The position numbers were made by a program, and so were the translations under genes. Source: Pseudanabaena sp. SR411 (GTDB lineage Bacteria; Cyanobacteriota; Cyanobacteriia; Pseudanabaenales; Pseudanabaenaceae). Taken from it: a DNA stretch of 55,873 nucleotides. A model generated the notes under the pieces. It was not told where the DNA came from, did no database searches, and was given only the letters and a program-made list of their open reading frames with translations. Below, piece after piece: positions 1 to 8,046 of this stretch; the stretch's first letter is position 1; each line of letters begins with the position of its first letter. The DNA is taken from positions 1 through 55,873 of the forward strand of contig NZ_NDHW01000060.1 in NCBI RefSeq assembly GCF_002251945.1, given 5' to 3'.

Positions 1-77
1 TGCCACGATCCCTAGATGGTCTAGATTCGATACTTTCATCTCTGTATTAATATTTACCTCCTCTTTTTTGATTTTCG

Positions 78-422
78 ATGATTTTGATTTTCGGTAATTA
101 TTTTACCCTTCCATTACGAGCGGAATGTAGGCTAAAAGAAACTTTTTTAAATCCACAGATTGAAGGGAAGTACATTGATGCATGTCTTAATTCCTTTAGG
201 TTTCAGGATGGCTGTAATAAACCTGCCCAAAATGAGGTTGCTAATCAATTCTGTCGTTGGAGACGTTATTCAAGTGCAATTCAGTGGCAAAGCCAAGATT
301 TTGGATGGAAAAATCGAACAATAAATTGGAAATGGACAGAGAGATATACGGATGGGGACTTGCAAGCTAATTTCTTCTCCAATGAAGGTGCTAATCGCTT
401 CACAGTAATTGAATGCAGATAA
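78..422 (+). CDS. hypothetical protein, possible N-terminally truncated secreted-type protein
   Basis: This 114-residue ORF has no function I can name. It contains spaced cysteines and aromatics: a C-x(8)-C stretch near residues 37-46, then QFCRWRRY, repeated W/F positions, and a terminal FTVIEC. That resembles small cyanobacterial secreted proteins with a pattern of the kind FCR..GY..A..W...F..I.C. The usual signal peptide is absent. An in-frame stop lies three codons before the ATG at 78, so the start cannot be moved upstream. It may be an intact cytoplasmic gene, or the surviving 3' part of a secreted-protein gene whose 5' end was lost. Confidence 0.4.
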   Translation: MILIFGNYFTLPLRAECRLKETFLNPQIEGKYIDACLNSFRFQDGCNKPAQNEVANQFCRWRRYSSAIQWQSQDFGWKNRTINWKWTERYTDGDLQANFFSNEGANRFTVIECR

Positions 423-423
423 T

Positions 424-463
424 GCGATTACCGATCATGTAGTGCGATCACCGATCTTGTAGT
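424..463. repeat. two tandem 20-bp direct repeats
   Basis: Two adjacent units, each reading TGCGAT(T/C)ACCGATC(A/T)TGTAG, differ at two positions. They lie between the end of the ORF at 422 and the promoter region of the gene at 574. They could be a paired protein-binding site or simple slippage; the sequence does not decide. Confidence 0.6.
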
Positions 464-538
464 GTGTGTTAATACAATGTAACGCACCTTATTTTTGTCT
501 TAACAAAAGCAATCTATTCGGAGAAGTTTCTAGTCAGT

Positions 539-544
539 TATAAT
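539..544 (+). promoter_or_regulatory. candidate -10 box
   Basis: A perfect TATAAT lies 29 bases before the ATG at 574. No convincing -35 element is visible at the usual spacing. Confidence 0.35.
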
Positions 545-573
545 GCCAGATAAGGATCTAGGAATTCACAATT

Positions 574-849
574 ATGGAAGTCCGTCAACCCCGCTATAGT
601 AAAGAAGAATTTGCCCAACGTGGCGATTTAATCTATCAAACGCAAATACGCCCACAAGTTGAAGCAGGTAATCATGGCAAAATAGTTGCTATTGATATTG
701 AGACTGGAGACTTTGAGTTAGCTAACTCATCAATGATAGCGGTTGATAAACTTTATGAACGCAACCCCGATGCTCAACCTTGGGTGATTCGGATTGGACA
801 TAGAGCCGTCTTTCGTTTTGGCAGTCGCAGCCAGAGAAAGCCCGTATGA
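574..849 (+). CDS. conserved cyanobacterial hypothetical protein
   Basis: This 91-residue soluble protein has the family pattern YSKEEFA.RG..IY...IRP.VE....GK.VAIDIE.G.FE, followed by a PDAQ.WVIRIG...V.RFG end. I recognise it as a widespread small cyanobacterial protein that, in other genomes, is often followed by a second small protein in a toxin-antitoxin-like arrangement. No such partner follows here: the gene is closed by a convergent terminator shared with cysE. The length is normal and the start is the first ATG after a TATAAT box. Function unknown. Confidence 0.75.
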   Translation: MEVRQPRYSKEEFAQRGDLIYQTQIRPQVEAGNHGKIVAIDIETGDFELANSSMIAVDKLYERNPDAQPWVIRIGHRAVFRFGSRSQRKPV

Positions 850-893
850 TGTTCGGTTTTGAGTGAATTATAGAGGCTTGCCAAAAATTCCAT

Positions 894-922
894 AAAAAAA
901 GACTCGCATCGCGAGTCTTTTT
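894..922. terminator. bidirectional hairpin terminator
   Basis: The stem is A-run plus GACTCGC, loop ATC, GCGAGTC plus T-run. It sits between the convergent ends of the 91-residue gene and cysE and has A/T tracts for both directions. Confidence 0.85.
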
Positions 923-924
923 GA

Positions 925-1701
925 TTAAATACCTCCACCTTCAGAAAATCCTTCATATTCTTGAGGATGTTCAAAATTATCAACACGATCGCATGGCGTA
1001 AGGTGACGAGGACGAACATTCTTAAGCAGTTCTGAATCAATAATATAGTTGTTAATGGGATGCAAGGTATGTGCCTCAGCATGTCTTTCCAACTGCTCTA
1101 CCCGATTGATCAGCGATCTGATCACATCACCTTCAGGATCGGGAACTTGAAAGTGATCGAGAGCCGAAACTTTTACACCATGACGATGCACAATGCGTCC
1201 AGGAATACCCACAACGGTGCAATCGGGAGGAACACATTTCAACACTACCGAGCCAGCACCAATCCGCGAATTGCTACCGATTTCAATATTGCCTAAAACC
1301 TTTGCTCCAGCGCCAATAACCACATTATTACCGAGGGTAGGATGACGCTTGCCTGATTGCTTACCAGTACCGCCGAGGGTGACACCTTGATAAATCAAGA
1401 CATATTCCCCAATGATCGCGGTTTCGCCAATCACTACACCCATACCATGATCGATAAATGCACCCATGCCAATTTTTGCACCTGGATGAATCTCGATACC
1501 CGTAAAAAACCGCGCCATTTGCGAGATCATCCGAGGTATAACGGGGATCTTGAGCAAATTTAGCCAATGGGCAAAACGATATAACCAAATGGCATGGAGA
1601 CCGGGGTAGCATAACAGCACTTCTAGCCAGTTACGCGCAGCAGGATCACGCTCAAAAATGATAGCGAAGTCAGCTCGCAGTGTTTTGATAATATTTTTCA
1701 A
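925..1701 (-). CDS. cysE: serine O-acetyltransferase
   Basis: CysE transfers acetyl from acetyl-CoA to L-serine, giving O-acetylserine, the acceptor used by cysteine synthase (a cysK lies at 40323-41267). The N-terminal helical part begins with a run typical of the short SAT type ([20 protein letters not shown]). From about residue 65 to 190 there is a left-handed beta-helix of hexapeptide repeats, with the catalytic region [13 protein letters not shown] and the signature GGTGK...RHPTLG. At 258 residues it is a usual length for the short bacterial form. The C-terminal tail beyond about residue 200 is variable. The gene is monocistronic, closed by the hairpin at 894-922. Confidence 0.95.
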   Translation of the reverse strand: MKNIIKTLRADFAIIFERDPAARNWLEVLLCYPGLHAIWLYRFAHWLNLLKIPVIPRMISQMARFFTGIEIHPGAKIGMGAFIDHGMGVVIGETAIIGEYVLIYQGVTLGGTGKQSGKRHPTLGNNVVIGAGAKVLGNIEIGSNSRIGAGSVVLKCVPPDCTVVGIPGRIVHRHGVKVSALDHFQVPDPEGDVIRSLINRVEQLERHAEAHTLHPINNYIIDSELLKNVRPRHLTPCDRVDNFEHPQEYEGFSEGGGI

Positions 1702-1800
1702 CGGTTTAAAAACCCTTTTTTAAATGCTACTGCTGATTTTAAGATCCTAGCGGATATTTTGTATCAAACGTAACTACCCTTTGGAGTGAGTATTTAAGGT

Positions 1801-2436
1801 TTAGCTAATTTCCAAAAAATGCTTGGAATCTTGCCAAATGCTGTCTAAGTCTTTCCCAAGGGCGTGATCGTCATTTAGTAATTTTAAAGTAACTTGCGAT
1901 CGCCTTTTTGCAAATTCCTCACTCAGAGATGCTGGTACAACATCATCATCGATACCATGAAAGATAAGCATAGGTAGCGATCGCGCCAAGTTTTCTTCTG
2001 AATATTTCTGAGCATCAACAAAGAATTGAAATTGTAAATTTACATTACGCTTCAGCCCGTAATGGTAAAACTCACGCACTCCCTCCTGTTGCCATTTAGT
2101 AACATTTTCTTCGCCTAAAGCTTTGGCAATGCGATGACTAAAGCCAAAAGCTGGGGCAAGTAAAATTAACTTCTGCACTAATAGGCTTTTCGCTGCAAGC
2201 TGCAAGGCTAAAAATCCACCGAGGCTAGAACCAAGTACGATGATCGGCTCGTTGTTGTAGAGATAGGTGCGATCGAGATATTCCAGTTGCTCCGAGAGCG
2301 TCACTGACGAAAAATCTGTGAGATTGAGGTCAGGAACATGCAAGGTTAGTCCTAATTCAGCAAACTTTTGTTGCATGTATCGGGCTTTGGTGGACTGGGG
2401 ACTAGAGGCAAAGCCATGTAAATAGAGGTAGTTCAT
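1801..2436 (-). CDS. YqiA/UPF0227-type alpha/beta-hydrolase (putative esterase)
   Basis: This 211-residue protein is a small alpha/beta hydrolase. It starts with the family's NYLYLHGFASSPQSTKA signature. The nucleophile elbow is GSSLGG (Ser near residue 70). A late acidic region (HGIDDDVVP) and a histidine in the DDHALG segment complete a plausible catalytic triad. Natural substrates of this family are poorly known. It lies downstream of gun4 on the same strand, separated by a hairpin at 2447-2480, so co-transcription is possible but interrupted by that element. Confidence 0.85.
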   Translation of the reverse strand: MNYLYLHGFASSPQSTKARYMQQKFAELGLTLHVPDLNLTDFSSVTLSEQLEYLDRTYLYNNEPIIVLGSSLGGFLALQLAAKSLLVQKLILLAPAFGFSHRIAKALGEENVTKWQQEGVREFYHYGLKRNVNLQFQFFVDAQKYSEENLARSLPMLIFHGIDDDVVPASLSEEFAKRRSQVTLKLLNDDHALGKDLDSIWQDSKHFLEIS

Positions 2437-2446
2437 AGAGGTTTTG

Positions 2447-2480
2447 AGTTTTCATTTTGCCTTCAGGCAAAATGAAAACT
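2447..2480. repeat. hairpin with TTTTCATTTTGCC stem
   Basis: A perfect 15-bp stem closes a TTCA loop. The stem sequence is almost the same as the left hairpin of the element at 7905-8009, so it is a dispersed repeat and not just a terminator. It sits between gun4 and the esterase gene. Confidence 0.8.
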
Positions 2481-2486
2481 GTTTTA

Positions 2487-3176
2487 TTACCAAGCAGGAT
2501 GTGAAAAGATTGCTTGCATTGTTTTATTGCCGCGCAATTGGTTAGAAAGTGGCAAATGTCCCCTTGGAGCATCCAAACTCCAAATAAACTCATTGGGATA
2601 ACGGGTAAAAGATCCATCTTTCTTCCAACCAATCTTTTGCCAAAACTTTTCCCAACCTTTGCCAAGACTAAGCCAGATTTTACGCTGTACCGAAAAGCCA
2701 AACTTACCTTCGGAATAAACTAGCCAAAGTTGATTAATCGTTTGTAAATCACTAATGGGAATGGACTTAGCATCGGTGAAATATAGCCAACCTCTTGCTA
2801 GAGCCGCTTCACCTGCCGCCTCACATAATTTTTTGCTAGTAACGCGATCGGCTTCTTCAAAGTCTTGTTTTGCTAGCAATATTTGAATTGGTTGATAGTC
2901 GATCGCCTTTTCTGACTTTAAGGTGACGACACCATGAGGAAAATGAATTTGGGCTAGTTCGAGGGCTTTAGGTAAATCGCTTTGCAATAGGGTTTGATGG
3001 ATTTTGCCATCGATCCATGTCACTTCAGTATTCGCCGCTTTGCGGACTTGAATAAATTCATCTAATACTTGTAAGCCTTCTTCTCCAAGGCTAGCTAATT
3101 CGGCGATCGCAGGTAATTGGTTTGCCTCTTTACCTGAAAACAACTTATCTTTTAATGCAGTTAGTTTTGTATCCAT
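2487..3176 (-). CDS. gun4: Gun4, porphyrin-binding activator of Mg-chelatase
   Basis: Gun4 binds protoporphyrin IX and Mg-protoporphyrin and stimulates the ChlH subunit of magnesium chelatase at the entry to chlorophyll synthesis. The C-terminal GUN4 domain (about residues 90-225) carries the expected blocks: DYQPIQILLAKQDFEEADR, the INQLWLVYSEGKFGFSVQ segment, KFW.KIGW and DAPRGHLPLSNQLRG. Residues 1-85 form the helical N-terminal domain of the cyanobacterial type. The 229-residue length fits Synechocystis-type Gun4. Confidence 0.95.
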   Translation of the reverse strand: MDTKLTALKDKLFSGKEANQLPAIAELASLGEEGLQVLDEFIQVRKAANTEVTWIDGKIHQTLLQSDLPKALELAQIHFPHGVVTLKSEKAIDYQPIQILLAKQDFEEADRVTSKKLCEAAGEAALARGWLYFTDAKSIPISDLQTINQLWLVYSEGKFGFSVQRKIWLSLGKGWEKFWQKIGWKKDGSFTRYPNEFIWSLDAPRGHLPLSNQLRGNKTMQAIFSHPAW

Positions 3177-3243
3177 CAGAATCTTAAAAATCGCAAAAAT
3201 CGCACCACTTTGAATTTACACCCTTAACTAGCCCAAAGACTTT

Positions 3244-3274
3244 AAAAAGCAGCACCCATGGGGTGCTGCTTTTT
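3244..3274. terminator. hairpin terminator
   Basis: GCAGCACCC / GGGTGCTGC stem, loop ATG, flanked by A and T runs. It lies between gun4 (divergent here) and the end of the GERPI-repeat gene, which it probably terminates. Confidence 0.75.
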
Positions 3275-3283
3275 ACAGCAACT

Positions 3284-3343
3284 TCCGATCAAACGAACCA
3301 AAATTCTTAGTTGGGGTTTGAGCGCAAAGCGCTGTAAAGTCTC
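3284..3343. repeat. half copy of the CGAACCAA...GCGCTTTGCGC repeat family
   Basis: It contains GATCAAACGAACCAA, then TTGGGGTTTGAGCGCAAAGCGC. These are the two outer flanks of the full elements at 4311-4404 and 32374-32472. The long central stem is missing here, so this looks like a copy whose hairpin core was deleted. Confidence 0.6.
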
Positions 3344-3349
3344 AACCAA

Positions 3350-3928
3350 TTAGTCAATGTAGCCCATTAACCCTGCATTGTCGATCTCATTAGAAGCAAC
3401 AGGTCTGGTCTCACCCATTTGGGAGTAAGTTTCGTCAATCACTAGTCCCGAAGAACCAACAGGACGCTCACCCGCGATATAAAACTTATCGACAATTACA
3501 AATCCATCTTCGACGATCGGACGCTCGCCCGAAGACATAAATGTGCCAGTTACATGGACACCACCACTCACAATCGGACGCTCACCGCCCATTGTGGTGT
3601 AGGTGCTGCTAATTGCTAACTTGCTAGCTTCGATCGGACGTTCGCCCGAACTGTTGAAATATTCAACTGCACGAAAGCCACCATCAATGATGGGGCGATC
3701 GCCATAATGCTTAAGGGTTTCAGTCACAATTAATGAACCTTTTTGTGCGATTGATGCTGCAACGGGTTTAGAGTCTTCTTTCACCGCCAAAGCTGAGATA
3801 TCCACTGTACCTGTTTTTGCAGTTGTTTCGGCTTCAGTTTTAGCTTTGGTAGGGCGAGAGGATTTTTCTTCAGGCTTGGTGCTTTCTGGCTTAGTGGTTT
3901 CAGCCTTGGTTTCGTTACTTGTACTCAT
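3350..3928 (-). CDS. GERPI tandem-repeat protein of unknown function
   Basis: Residues 1-50 of this 192-residue protein are low complexity, rich in Lys, Glu, Thr and Pro. From about residue 54 onward, a unit of 19-20 residues repeats with the core G(E/D)RP(I/V). RPI/RPV falls at residues 78, 97, 117, 136, 155 and 175, with a weaker KPV at 54. Between cores the pattern is small-hydrophobic-x-hydrophobic (GFRAVEYF, GVHVTGTF, GFVIVDKF), as expected for short beta strands and turns, perhaps a solenoid. There is no signal peptide or membrane segment. I know no function. The upstream 565-bp region leaves it monocistronic. Confidence 0.75.
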   Translation of the reverse strand: MSTSNETKAETTKPESTKPEEKSSRPTKAKTEAETTAKTGTVDISALAVKEDSKPVAASIAQKGSLIVTETLKHYGDRPIIDGGFRAVEYFNSSGERPIEASKLAISSTYTTMGGERPIVSGGVHVTGTFMSSGERPIVEDGFVIVDKFYIAGERPVGSSGLVIDETYSQMGETRPVASNEIDNAGLMGYID

Positions 3929-4246
3929 GCTTTGCTTTCCTCAAAAATTTTATATTCAAGATATGCTCAAAAACTTTTAATTGGTAATGACGATTGCTAA
4001 TGCAACCATCGCGATCATTAAAAAAACTTCTAAAGCTGTAGCCTTTCTAGTTAATTCTACAGAAAAAGTTAATACTCTATATATTTTGATAAGTCTTTAC
4101 AACTAATTCAAAAATCTAGCAAAATCGAGTAATTTAGTCAGATAAAGACTTATATCTCTTATTTTCTATCATTACCTAAGATCTATCACATCTTAAAATA
4201 CAGTTTATAAAATATTCTAATCTCACTTAAATTTAATAAAGAACTA

Positions 4247-4285
4247 GATTTTTGATGGTGCGGCTTCGCCGCGCCATCAAAAATC
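4247..4285. repeat. hairpin, GCGG-CTTCG-CCGC core
   Basis: The stem GATTTTTGATGGTGCGG, loop CTTCG, and its complement (one wobble) belong to the same family as 19458-19518, 30444-30486 and 38308-38356. Confidence 0.85.
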
Positions 4286-4310
4286 GTCTACTTATGTTAC
4301 GGCAAATCCC

Positions 4311-4404
4311 TTACAGCGCTTTGCGCTCAAATCCGAACCAATAAACTTTTGGAAAGTGTTGCTTTGCAACACTTTCCAAAAGTTTATTGGTTCGTTTGAT
4401 CAGA
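4311..4404. repeat. long palindromic element with perfect 29-bp stem
   Basis: The hairpin proper is 4334-4394: two 29-base arms, perfectly complementary, around a TTT loop. It is flanked on the left by GCGCTTTGCGCTCAAATC and on the right by GTTTGATC. The same flanks occur around different stems at 14590-14662 and 32374-32472. Confidence 0.9.
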
Positions 4405-4493
4405 ACCATTAATGATGTACTTTTGTCTAGCATCCAATGCACTATATCAATCTTGCTTGATAATGCATTAAGTGAATATGAGGAGAAGTTTCA

Positions 4494-6368
4494 ATGTTTT
4501 TTATCTCTAAAAACAAAAAAATAGCCAATAACCCAAATGAGCGTGGCAATCAAGTTTGTCTGTGGTTTGGGACGGCGATCGCCTCTTCGATATTGATTAG
4601 TAGTGTTGCACAGGCGGAGACTACCAACGCTAAAGCAAATCCACAAAATCTAAGTGATTCTGGTTTACAGCAGGCGATCGGCGATGCTCAAACTACCTCA
4701 CAACTCTCAGACAAAAACGGCTCTACGCCAATTGCCCCATCAATTGCATCAACTGAATCAGCATTAATTCATAGGATTAATCAAGATCTTCAAGAACTTA
4801 AAGATCTTAGTTCTGACAACAAAAACGCTCAAAACGTCACATCTGTTTCCCAGCTAACGGACGTCCGTCGCACAGATTGGGCTTTTACAGCTTTGCAATC
4901 TCTAGTTGAGCGCTATGGTTGTATCGCTGGATATCCCGATCGCACTTATCGCGGCAACCAAGCAACTAGTCGTTATGAGTTTGCCGCAGGACTCAATGCT
5001 TGTTTAGACAAAATCAACGAAATTATTTCCGCAGGCTTAACCGATAAAGTCAGCCAAGAAGATCTTGCCACACTCCAAAAACTGCAAGAAGAGTTTGCGG
5101 CAGAGCTTGCGACTCTGCGCGGACGTGTCGATGCCCTTGATGCCAAAACTACTAAACTCGAAGCACAACAGTTTTCAATTACGACTAAGTTATTTGGGCA
5201 AGCTATTTTTGGCTTGCAGACTCGCTCAAATAATTCTCCCAGCATCTTTGGCACAAAAACTGCCGACAATGGAACCAACTTAACTTTTGGCGGCAATGTG
5301 CAACTGAGTCTGTTTACTCAGCTTGACCAACGTAGTGCCTTGCTTACCAGTATGAGTATTAGCAATATCACCACAGCAGCTACGGGCAACAATGGGCTGA
5401 ACAATTCCTTTACCCGTCTAGGTTACGAATCTAACACAGGCAACACAGTTGTCCTCAGCGATCTTACCTATCGCACTCTGATTACCGATAACCTTGCCGC
5501 GATCGCAGGACCTTTGGGAGTTAGTCCAGTAACAGTGTTTCGGGGTCCAGATCGCTACCAGAGTGCGGGTAATGGTGCTATTTCGTTATTTGCTCAGCGC
5601 AATCCGATTTTAAATCTGGGTAATACTACGGGTGGCGTTGGTTTTGACTGGCAAATCGCTAAAAGAACTAGTTTACAAGCCGTCTATTCAGCAGGTAATC
5701 CCCAAACTGCCACTGGTAATGGCGGATTATTTGGGGGCAACTACACTCTAGGCGCTCAATTTGTGTTTGCCCCTGTTAATCCTGTAGATGTAGCTTTGTA
5801 TTATTTGCACTCCTATACAAGCAATGTTGGTACAACAAACACACAATTGGGTAGATTAGGTACAGGTGTGGGTGACGACATTGTGGCGATTAATTCTGCG
5901 GGTGGTGCTTTGCCGCTTAGTACAGATGCGTTTGGCAGTACGGTTAACTGGCGGATTTTGCCAACGCTAAATTTGGGTGGTTGGGTTGGCTTTACCTCCT
6001 CGACTGTCAGTGGATTAACAGGTAGTGTGCAGACTTTTAACTGGATGTCATATTTGACTTTTCCCGATCTATTTAAGGAAGGAAATTTGGGTGGTATCTA
6101 TGTTGGACAACTTCCTAAAATTACTGGTAGTAACTTGAGTGGGAATAGCAATGTTCCAGACTATCTGGGCAATCCGCTATCTACTACTTCAGGTGCTAAC
6201 TCTAGCTCTCAGAATACTGCTACAACCCATGTCGAGTTGTTCTATCGCCATCGTATTTCCAATAACATCAGCGTTACCCCCGGTTTGATCTTCCTATTCA
6301 ACTCTGGAAATCGATTAGATAGTGATACTGTTACTATCGGTGTCCTCAGAACGACTTTTACTTTCTAA
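4494..6368 (+). CDS. SLH-domain carbohydrate/iron-type porin (OprB family), outer membrane
   Basis: The protein is 624 residues. A signal peptide ends near residue 41 (ASSILISSVAQAE). An SLH domain spans about residues 120-180 (VSQLTDVRRTDWAFTALQSL, GCIAGYPDRTYRGNQATSRYEFA) and should anchor the protein to peptidoglycan-linked polymer. A coiled coil follows at about 185-220 (heptads of Leu/Ala). An OprB-type beta-barrel of about 400 residues ends in the aromatic terminal strand VLRTTFTF. Cyanobacterial members allow passage of small solutes, inorganic ions or iron. The start has a good GAGGAGAAG site 6 bases upstream. It is followed 68 bases later by a small secreted-protein gene. Confidence 0.93.
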   Translation: MFFISKNKKIANNPNERGNQVCLWFGTAIASSILISSVAQAETTNAKANPQNLSDSGLQQAIGDAQTTSQLSDKNGSTPIAPSIASTESALIHRINQDLQELKDLSSDNKNAQNVTSVSQLTDVRRTDWAFTALQSLVERYGCIAGYPDRTYRGNQATSRYEFAAGLNACLDKINEIISAGLTDKVSQEDLATLQKLQEEFAAELATLRGRVDALDAKTTKLEAQQFSITTKLFGQAIFGLQTRSNNSPSIFGTKTADNGTNLTFGGNVQLSLFTQLDQRSALLTSMSISNITTAATGNNGLNNSFTRLGYESNTGNTVVLSDLTYRTLITDNLAAIAGPLGVSPVTVFRGPDRYQSAGNGAISLFAQRNPILNLGNTTGGVGFDWQIAKRTSLQAVYSAGNPQTATGNGGLFGGNYTLGAQFVFAPVNPVDVALYYLHSYTSNVGTTNTQLGRLGTGVGDDIVAINSAGGALPLSTDAFGSTVNWRILPTLNLGGWVGFTSSTVSGLTGSVQTFNWMSYLTFPDLFKEGNLGGIYVGQLPKITGSNLSGNSNVPDYLGNPLSTTSGANSSSQNTATTHVELFYRHRISNNISVTPGLIFLFNSGNRLDSDTVTIGVLRTTFTF

Positions 6369-6436
6369 AAATTTGACAGATTCCCATAACCGATCGCAAC
6401 CAAGTTTTCAGCACCTTCTTATGGAGTATTCCGATC

Positions 6437-6808
6437 ATGTCAAAAAGAATATTTGTCGCTATGGCTCTTGCTAGCTGTAGTTTTATCCCTTCTCTAATTT
6501 TTACTTCCAATACCTTTACTCAAGGAAAATCTTTAGAAGAGTCTTGTCTGATTGGTCTAGCCTGTGCGGCGGCAGCTGAGCCTAATGTCAATTTTTCTAA
6601 CTCCAATGACAGTGAAGAACTGACTTCAAAAATTCTAAAGCTTAACGATGATAAATCGTTATCTTCTCAAACTGAGACTCAAAATATTCTTTCAGGCGAT
6701 CTCAATTCCGTACCTGTATTTATACCACCTGTTGTAATTCCACCACCTGTTGTAATTCTACCGCCACCACCACCTGAGCTTCCACCACCACCGCCACCAC
6801 CAGTTTAA
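6437..6808 (+). CDS. small secreted protein with polyproline tail
   Basis: The protein is 123 residues. Residues 1-30 form a plausible signal peptide (MSKRIFVAMALASCSFIPSL). The middle is polar and rich in Ser/Asn/Glu. The last 28 residues are almost only Pro with Val/Ile (repeats of PPVVIPPP). That pattern suggests an extended periplasmic spacer or wall-associated tail. It starts 68 bases after the porin stop on the same strand and may be co-transcribed. I do not recognise a family. Confidence 0.6.
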   Translation: MSKRIFVAMALASCSFIPSLIFTSNTFTQGKSLEESCLIGLACAAAAEPNVNFSNSNDSEELTSKILKLNDDKSLSSQTETQNILSGDLNSVPVFIPPVVIPPPVVILPPPPPELPPPPPPPV

Positions 6809-7187
6809 GAGCAATGCTCTCTAAGTGGCTAAGAAGTAAGCTGCAAACCTAAGATCCTGCCTAGTCTATGTTTGTTAAAAGAGTAATGGCGGCGCTTCGC
6901 GCCGCCATTACTCTTTTTAGGTTTATGTCTTAAGCAAAACTTGCATTGCTATATATTTTGGTAAAGAATCTGCTAAATCAAAAATCAATGTCACGATAGA
7001 TTTCGGCGATCGCTAATTCAATGCTCAGTATTAGCAATCATGGGGCTATACTCTAGTTGTCAAAACCACATTTTTATTGTCCTGCGAGGATAAACAAGGA
7101 GCTTCAGCCCCTGCTTTCATAAGTCTTGCAAAACAGGCAATCATAGAGTTTAATTTATATAAGAAGCCTCAATCATCAGATTTGTAA
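6809..7187. other. gene-free region upstream of comB
   Basis: It holds the hairpin at 6877-6917 plus its right flank ending TTGCATTGCTATA at about 6952. Beyond that are about 230 bases of AT-rich sequence without a credible ORF, presumably the comB promoter and leader. Confidence 0.5.
6877..6917. repeat. hairpin, GGCGGCGC-TTC-GCGCCGCC core
   Basis: A perfect 19-bp stem with a TTC loop. The right flank (TTAAGCAAAACTTGC.TTGCTATA) is shared with the element ending at about 29911 and resembles the inverted ends of 10987-11101. It may also terminate the small secreted-protein transcript. Confidence 0.85.
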
Positions 7188-7904
7188 ATGAAAATATTTG
7201 TCTATCACACGCCTGAGCTAGTGCCTGCTGAAGGTATGCCTGATTGCGCGATCGCCGTTGATATTTTGCGAGCCACTACCACGATCGCTACAGCGCTTGC
7301 GGCAGGAGCCGAGGGAGTGCAAGTATTCTCAGATCTTGATGAGTTGATGCGTGTCAGTGAAGCGCATCCGCCAGAGTTGCGGATCAGGGTCGGTGAGCGT
7401 GGAGGTAAGACTGTAGAGGGTTGTGATTTGGGGAATTCGCCCTTTGACTTTACGCCAGATGTGGTGAAGGGCAAGCGGATTTTTATGAGTACGACTAATG
7501 GCACGCGATCGCTGCAAAAAGTCCAAAATGCCAAGAGTGTTTTAGCCTGCGCGATGATTAACCTTGGCTCGGTATTAAAGTATTTACGCGAAACTAAGCC
7601 TGAAACTGTGTGGATTGTGGGTTCGGGCTGGGAAGGTAGTTATTCGCTCGAAGATACGACCTGTGCAGGTGCGATCGCGGCTAATCTCGAAGATGAGGCT
7701 GATTTTGGTAATGATGAGGCGGTAGCCGCAGCGACGCTATATAAAGCTTGGAAGGGAGAGGTTGAGGAATTATTTTATCAAGCTAGTCATGGCAAACGCT
7801 TGCTAAAGCTTGACTGCGCTGAGGATATTGCCTACTGTGCCAAGCTTGATGTTGTTGATGTGTTGCCCAAACAATCTAGTGCAGGCTTGCTAGTTGCTGC
7901 CTAG
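7188..7904 (+). CDS. comB: ComB-family 2-phosphosulfolactate phosphatase-like protein
   Basis: This 238-residue protein belongs to the ComB family, Mg-dependent acid phosphatases first known for hydrolysing 2-phospho-3-sulfolactate in archaeal coenzyme M synthesis. Family marks are [17 protein letters not shown] near residue 22, VGERGG and GCDLGNSP near residues 70-85, and [10 protein letters not shown] near residue 100. Cyanobacteria make no coenzyme M, so the true substrate here is unknown. The stop codon at 7902-7904 is followed at once by a mobile-looking hairpin element starting at 7905. Confidence 0.85.
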   Translation: MKIFVYHTPELVPAEGMPDCAIAVDILRATTTIATALAAGAEGVQVFSDLDELMRVSEAHPPELRIRVGERGGKTVEGCDLGNSPFDFTPDVVKGKRIFMSTTNGTRSLQKVQNAKSVLACAMINLGSVLKYLRETKPETVWIVGSGWEGSYSLEDTTCAGAIAANLEDEADFGNDEAVAAATLYKAWKGEVEELFYQASHGKRLLKLDCAEDIAYCAKLDVVDVLPKQSSAGLLVAA

Positions 7905-8009
7905 TATAGCGATTTTCATTTTGCCTGCGGCAAAATGAAAACTCAAAACCTTTATTGGGATTGATTTTTTGTTTTCAAATGAGTATGTACTCATTTGAAA
8001 ACCGCTATA
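7905..8009. repeat. double-hairpin element with TATAGC terminal inverted repeats
   Basis: The ends are TATAGCGATTTTC and GAAAACCGCTATA, inverted with one mismatch. Inside are two hairpins, TTTTCATTTTGCC/GGCAAAATGAAAA and TTTTCAAATGAGTA/TACTCATTTGAAAA. They are joined by a linker reading CAAAACCTTTATTGGGATTG. A second element with the same layout and a related linker but different stems lies at 53555-53652. Confidence 0.8.
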
Positions 8010-8046
8010 GTACTAGATTGAGTAAGCATTAATTTCCCTTGTCGCC

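Larger units (their letters stand above)
3929..4493. other. gene-free region with two hairpin elements
   Basis: No ORF here looks real. The first 300 bases are AT-rich and probably hold the divergent promoters of the GERPI gene and the porin gene. Two repeat hairpins follow (4247-4285 and 4334-4394). The last 90 bases lead to the porin start with a GAGGAGAAG-type ribosome-binding site at about 4480. Confidence 0.6.
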
